In this document: piece after piece, positions 59,001 to 64,000 of the stretch
How the letters are laid out: each line of letters begins with the position of its first letter
Position numbering within the stretch: the first letter of the stretch is position 1
Source of the DNA: Lineus longissimus
Taxonomy: Eukaryota > Nemertea > Pilidiophora > Heteronemertea > Lineidae
Reading direction: 5' to 3'
NCBI RefSeq assembly: GCF_910592395.1
Contig: NC_088315.1
Coordinates: forward strand, 18,945,219-19,009,218
DNA length: 64,000 nt
Notes under the pieces: model-generated
What the model was told of the DNA's origin: nothing
Seen by the model: only the letters and a program-made list of their open reading frames with translations
The model's database searches: none
Made by a program: the position numbers and the translations under genes

Positions 59001-61506
59001 CGGATACACCTGGCCATTCAGCCAAGTATGGATCGTATTCCCTCATGGACCTTGACAATAAAAAGATCATAGCCATGGAGCTTGTCCAAGTAAGTTTTTT
59101 TCACCTCTATACCAAGTTATTATTGATATTGAAAAGTTTTTCTGTGGTTTTCCTCACAAACAATGAGAAACAAGGCATTAGGGCTGTTTGTAAATACTTT
59201 TGAGCCAGTGGTCTCAAGTAAATTAAAACCTTGCCTAAATAAGTAGAACTCACAGAAGTCGAATTTTGCCAAAGTCAAAGAAAAATCATAGGTCCAAAAC
59301 ATGGCACATGAAAGTTGTATTTACCGGTACCATGACATTTCCATTCCAGAGTACAGAGGTCAAATCTTCAGTTCATATGGAGAAAGAAGGGCTGATCCGC
59401 TGTGTACGCATCCTTGATGAAAATGATGTATCGATTAACAAGATAATCACTGACAGACATTGTCAAATACAGAAATGGCTCAGAGAAAACCTTGGGGGAA
59501 CTTCACATTTCTTTGATGCATGGCATCTTGCCAAAAGTAAGTACATGAAGCCTACATGTTTTCATACGGATGTAAAAAAATTAAATCACTAAATATTGAT
59601 TTCAGGCCACTCTACAATAATCTTTCACCTCCTGCACGGAGTGCTTAATGAAATTCCATCTCAGCTTGTAGGCCTATTGTATATGTAGACATTGTCAAAT
59701 ATTGTTTACCAGTACATGTAATGTGCATATACTGCTAGTGCTAGCCCTCGATTGTGTGAATCCATGACTTGGTACTTGGGTGTCATATGAATGTCTTATT
59801 TCCTTCTTGAGTTCAGCAAAAGACATGCAGAATTGTTCATTCAATCAATGGTTAATTGGGATTACTTTTTTCCAGATGTGAAGAAGAAGGTTCTGAAAAT
59901 TGCGAAGCTGAAAGGGTGCGAAATAGCTGCGGAGTGGTGTAAGGCCATCACCAACCACCTCTATTATGTGGCATCGAACACCCCTGAGGGTCAATCTGAT
60001 CTGATAATTGCCAAATGGAAGTCATTGGATAATCACCTTCACAACATCCACAAAGGTCATGGCAACCTGTTCCCCAAGTGTGGCCACGGTAGACTTCGAA
60101 AGCGACGACGCAACAGCAAAAAGTGGCTTACTGCAGGTATTGTATTTTAATGAATATTTTCCTGGGGGGGGGGGGGGGGGGGGTTCCATGTTATGGTAAG
60201 AGCAAACTTGTGAATTGTTCATGCTGTATGGGTAAGTTTTGTTTTCATTTTCAGGAACAAGGGTGTCCAATGAATTGACCAAAATCATCACTGCCCCAAG
60301 ATTAGTCAAAGATATTGGAAAGATATCCTGTAGTCAACAAACATCCGGAATTGAGGCGTTTCACAGTGTGGTGAACCATTTCGCACCAAAACAGATCCAT
60401 TTCTTCCCTGATGGCATGGAAAGCAGGTAGGACAGTTTTTGAATCATTTAAATAATCAGTGCAGTGATGCTGAACAGTTGGGCAGTGCATGGGGGTGCAA
60501 TAATGAAAACTGATATCCCCTAGCTACTGAATTCAATCTTCATGTACATGTTTACCAGTACGTACTTAACTTTAAACTTATTTTGTTGACATGAATGGCA
60601 CTATAACTATTATTGGCTTTAAGATGCCTATGGTTCACGAGTGGTCAATATGTTTGTTCCAGTGTACTTTCAATGCCACATACTGTAAATGCTCAAGTAA
60701 GCCAGCCAGCCACTGCCCAGTCACTGGCTTACTTCAGCTGTTACAGGCCTACGCTGTCACAGGCCTACGATGCATTTTCATTTTTTTTCTGTTTGATTTC
60801 AGACTATGTATTGCTGCCTTACATTATAATGAAAATGGCAAGAAGGAGCAGGCAGTCAACAAAGATGGGAAGGAGAGGTGGGACGTCTTCTTTCCAAAAG
60901 TGAAGAAGGGGGGTCATTCTGTTCGACCAGTGAGGAAAGAGAGCACATATGGTAAGTTCATGTACTTAACTCTGATCAGACCCATTACCACTCAAACAGT
61001 CCCAGCACTGCTATTAAACATAATTCTCCACAATAAAATACTGTGCTGTCATCTACAAGTGTCATGAATGTACAGAGTGTCAATGACTCTCACCAGAGTT
61101 TCAAGTAGGTACCCAAAGGAAGGGTCATTATAGACAGGAGCTGATACACCCCTTACCCCTCTTGCAATGATTGCTTACTTTTCCACATTATGAATTATTT
61201 CTTGCATGATTTTTCAAAGGAGCGAACATATTAGACTTCAGATTGAAAAAGAATTACTTTTGTTTCAGTATTATGAAAACTTTAATATTATTATTATTTA
61301 AACATATTTCTTTACATAAATTACAATGTCTATTTTTAGGCTATGCAAAGAGACTGATGGATGAAGCTCATCATAGATGTAAGAACAGCATGAAGATTAC
61401 AAACAAACGAAAACATGACTTTCTGAGTAGCAAATATGTACATCCTGATAAACGTGAAGCAGTAGAAGGCTACTTGGCGAGGTACAAGCGTTTCAAGAAA
61501 TTATAA
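56100..61506 (+). CDS. THAP-domain DDE transposase (Kolobok type), 11 exons
   Basis: Exons 56100-56585, 56988-57149, 57432-57519, 57930-58173, 58393-58560, 58729-59089, 59350-59536, 59876-60136, 60255-60426, 60803-60951 and 61340-61506 join in phase to 2445 nt, 814 aa, no internal stop. An N-terminal THAP zinc finger has C19-x4-C24 ... C72-x2-H75 (RCAAWGCDKSK ... SRLCGDHF), the sequence-specific DNA binding module. A Ser/Pro-rich linker follows, then a Cys cluster (DTCKCMCNCPQGCD), an acidic stretch, and CPVC...C-x4-C. The RNase-H-like catalytic core has GGDGRSDTPGHSAKYGSYSL (first Asp about 471), IITDRHCQIQKWL (second Asp about 538) followed by HFFDAWHLAK, and SGIEAFHSVV (Glu about 686). Introns are short with canonical GT-AG. 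It cuts and pastes DNA at the element ends. Its stop is 29 bases from that of the convergent gene. Confidence 0.9.
56796..56813. repeat. G homopolymer in first transposase intron
   Basis: Uninterrupted G run after GGGAGGAG; a similar run lies at about 60164-60183 in a later intron. Confidence 0.8.
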
Positions 61507-61535
61507 AGACCAGTCTGTTTGAACATTGAACAGTG

Positions 61536-63051
61536 TCACTGACTATTATTCCGCCTTTTTCTCTTAGTGCCTTTGTTCTTGAGTGGTGGATACTTAAAGC
61601 CCACAATTTCGCCTTCTGGAGGAAAAGTCTTACGGATTAAATGAACAGCACAGGCTGGTAATGGCACACGATTCCCTTCTCCAAGATATCTCCAACACCA
61701 TCGGATTAGTTGCCGATATGCAACATATCTGTATTTCCTGAAATGAAGAAATGGATTCTGTCATAGATGGCATAATTCAGGCCTGCGTGTACTGGTCAGA
61801 GCTGGTAAGGCTTGAATTCTAATGGAGCAGAAAATATGCTTGACCATTAGATAAAAATTATCTTTGTGGTTTAAAAAGGTTTACTGGTACAATGATACAC
61901 AACAAATTTGATGCCATATTGTTCTTCTTTTGTAAAAGTGTACACACTAATACAGTGAATAATTATAATTTAATAAAAAAATAAAAATAGAAGAAGTCTT
62001 CTTACAAGTTTATTGCTCCTGGCACTTCCTTCTTATGAAAGAGCCTGTATGCAAGCTGCAGGGACCAGACATCGAGGCAATTGCTGTGGAAAGCAGGATG
62101 GTCCGTTATGCATGCGATCTCTGGCTTGAAGTCACAGTTGTACTCCTCGAGTACTCCATCAATTGGGGCCTTCTCCCGGCAGCAGGCATTCTCCTCTGGT
62201 ATCAGTGAGTTAACACATTTCTTGTCACATTCGCACCTAAAAAATAATGAACATAATTATAATGTGTGTGGAGTGATGATTAGATTTTTTGAGGAAATAA
62301 CATTTGATAGAAACAACCACAACCAACCAACTCGCTATGCAACTTAATATGCAACTTAATATGCCACAGACTATATATCGCCAGAGACTGTAAATACAAC
62401 GACCTTTTATAAGGGTTTCTCGATTCTAGCGGGAGGAATTCACGAACGAACCACTACCAGTGGTCTATCATTATTCACATCCTGAGGTATTAAACATTGT
62501 TACTTAAACAGGACTAAGACATAGGCCCTATATAGTAGCTACAGTCAATATTGACTTCCCAACACTGACTGGAGATGAGTGCATTCACCTGTCATGCATG
62601 TAGTAGTTGTGTATATTTTTAGTGCGTCCATGTATGTAATGTAGGCTAGTGGATTTGTACATTGGGTGAACTGGTATCTTTGAACATGTTTAATTATGGC
62701 CAAATTCGACAATGATTCAACGAAAGATTTGAGAAACGATGACTGGCAACCCAGGACATTGAAAGGAAAAACTAATTACCATTTCGTTGTGGTCATTCGT
62801 TCCCTCCACTTGGCCATATTTGCGTCTTCCTCCGCGGATTCTGAAGACGAATTTGAAGAAAATTCAGAACTGCCATCTTCATCGCCGTGCGGCTCGAATT
62901 GGTATCCTTTCACCGCCCCACCGGCACCAATCTGTTCTTCGAACTCTTCCTCGTCAAGATCAATAGATTCGGAGTCCCTACTCTCATCGCTATCGTTGAA
63001 ATTATCGCTTATATCGGACAGACTTGAAGAATCATCACTCGAAGCCATCAT
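61536..63051 (-). CDS. P2X7-ballast-domain-like zinc protein carried by the transposon, 3 exons
   Basis: Exons 62780-63051, 62006-62236 and 61536-61737 join in phase to 705 nt, 234 aa. The first ~90 residues are acidic, Ser/Asp/Glu-rich (SDDSSSLSDISDNFNDSDES), with GYQFEPHGDEDGSSEF. The domain follows from W91: WCECDKKC, then ENACCREK, then CITDHPAFHSNC, then KYRYVAYRQLIRWCWRYLG and VPLPACAVHLIRKTFP ... GEIVGF. The order W-C-x-C-x3-C / C-C-x-E/K / C-I-T / A-Y-R / P-x-C / R-I-R-K-x-F-P / G-F is that of the cytosolic ballast domain of P2X7, where these Cys bind zinc. There are no transmembrane segments, so it is a free intracellular protein. Start choice: two Met in a row at 63051 and 63048; an in-frame Met further up at 63129 is less likely as it lies in the terminal repeat. 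Role unknown; it may assist transposition or bind nucleic acid or nucleotides. Confidence 0.85.
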
Positions 63052-63095
63052 TTTGCGTGGATCTGAACAGCTGATCGTAAATTGTATACATGCCG

Positions 63096-63103
63096 TGACG
63101 TCA
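63096..63103. promoter_or_regulatory. TGACGTCA palindrome in right subterminal repeat
   Basis: Mirror of the left site, 45 bases before the ATG of the ballast-domain gene, so each convergent gene has the same motif at its 5' end. Confidence 0.45.
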
Positions 63104-63394
63104 CGTACGTGTGGTGGCGCTGATGTCAAGTTTTTAGCAGACGACGAATTAAACCAAATTCAAGCCAAACAAATCGTAGAATTGTGATCAAATTAACAGT
63201 GCATTTCGATTAAAATGAATTGAAATTGATTTTTAAGACCCCAAAGCATATTTATTCATGAAGTTGTGGGTGAGGATTTGTCCTTCCCTTTAAGGTTAGT
63301 TTTAATAAGCTTTTTTACCACAAATCTTGAGCTATAGACAAAATCATTACTAGATTTTGACTTGTTGCCAGAATATTTCGACTTTAAGGCCCTG

Positions 63395-64000
63395 TTTGAA
63401 ATTTGACTTGGTTAGATCAAAATTTGACTTGGTAAGATCAAAATTTGACTTGGTCAGATCAAAATTTGACTTGGTCAGATCAAAATTTGACTTGGTCAGA
63501 TCAAAATTTGACTTGGTTAGATCAAAATTTGACTTGGTAAGATCAAAATTTGACTTGGTTAGATCAAAATTTGACTTGGTTAGATCAAAATTTGACTTGG
63601 TAAGATCAAAATTTGACTTGGTCAGATCAAAATTTGACTTGGTTAGATCAAAATTTGACTTGGTCAGATCAAAATTTGACTTGGTTAGATCAAAATTTGA
63701 CTTGGTTAGATCAAAATTTGACTTGCTTTGATCAAAATTTGACTTGCTTTGATCAAAATTTGACTTGGTTAGATCAAAATTTGACTTGGTTAGATCAAAA
63801 TTTGACTTGGTGGGATCAGACTTGACCTGGTCAGATCAAAATTTGACTTGGTTAGATCAAAATTTGACTTGGTCAGATCAAAATTTGACTTGGTTAGATC
63901 AAAATTTGACTTGGTCAGATCAAAATTTGACTTGGTTAGATCAAAATTTGACTTGGTGGGATCAGACTTTGACTTGCTTAGATCAAAATTTGACTTGGTG
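63395..64000. repeat. 21-bp satellite, about 29 copies, continuing past the window end
   Basis: Unit AAAATTTGACTTGGTTAGAT + C, with variants at one position block (GGTTAGATC, GGTCAGATC, GGTAAGATC, GCTTTGATC, GGTGGGATC). It begins about 100 bp right of the transposon end. Confidence 0.97.

Larger units (their letters stand above)
55782..63289 (+). mobile_element. Complete autonomous Kolobok-type DNA transposon
   Basis: TTAA target duplications lie at 55778-55781 and 63290-63293. Termini AGGGAAGGAC...GTCCTTCCCT are perfect inverted repeats of 10 bp. A second inverted block lies about 150 bp inward on each side: TCGTCTGCTAA, AGCGCCACC and GTGACGTCACGGCATGTAT (55934-55998 against 63088-63155). 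Between the ends are an 11-exon THAP-DDE transposase on the plus strand and a convergent 3-exon gene on the minus strand, both without internal stops. THAP-containing transposase, TTAA duplication and AGGG ends together are characteristic of the Kolobok superfamily. Intact frames and matching ends suggest a recent insertion, possibly still active. It has landed upstream of, or in an intron of, the gene at 53682-54719. Confidence 0.9.

Noticed and set aside
63357-63825. 124-codon ORF of 7-residue repeats
   Set aside because: Translation of the 21-bp satellite.

Overview
The window is animal nuclear DNA, most likely from a marine invertebrate; the phylum cannot be fixed from the sequence alone. 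Genes are split into short exons with GT-AG (one GC-AG) introns. Introns and spacers are packed with SINEs, palindromic MITEs and long minisatellites. There are no operons, ribosome binding sites or CRISPR arrays. Gene models below were built by hand from splice sites, reading phase and protein character.

Left part (1-20,000). A minus-strand gene from 9450 to beyond the left edge encodes a secreted or surface leucine-rich-repeat protein: signal peptide, Cys-containing N-terminal region, then 14 LRR exons, all in the same splice phase. A complete plus-strand penta-EF-hand (calpain small-subunit-like) gene follows (12803-17035, 234 aa). Then comes a two-exon minus-strand gene for a small secreted Cys protein built of two repeats (18168-19983).

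Middle (20,000-40,000). This part holds an unrecognised minus-strand exon pair (21650-23371), a PAN/apple-like exon with two tandem homologous terminal exons of an orphan family (24435-28655), a candidate secreted-peptide gene (32141-33031, minus), a tRNA-Leu(AAG), and many MITE/SINE copies. Among these are four copies of a SINE-like repeat whose 3' half resembles the 5S rRNA internal promoter.

40,000-55,700 is dominated by about nine unrelated minisatellite arrays lying inside or beside a minus-strand gene; its clearest exons are 53682-54395 and 54641-54719.

55,782-63,289 is a complete, apparently intact 7.5 kb Kolobok-type DNA transposon. It has a TTAA target duplication, AGGGAAGGAC terminal inverted repeats and long subterminal inverted repeats carrying a TGACGTCA palindrome at each end. 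It encodes an 11-exon THAP-DDE transposase (814 aa) and, convergently, a 3-exon gene for a 234-aa protein with the zinc-cysteine 'ballast' domain otherwise known from the P2X7 receptor C-terminus. This transposon-borne P2X7-ballast gene is the most notable thing in the window. A 21-bp satellite runs from 63,395 off the right edge.
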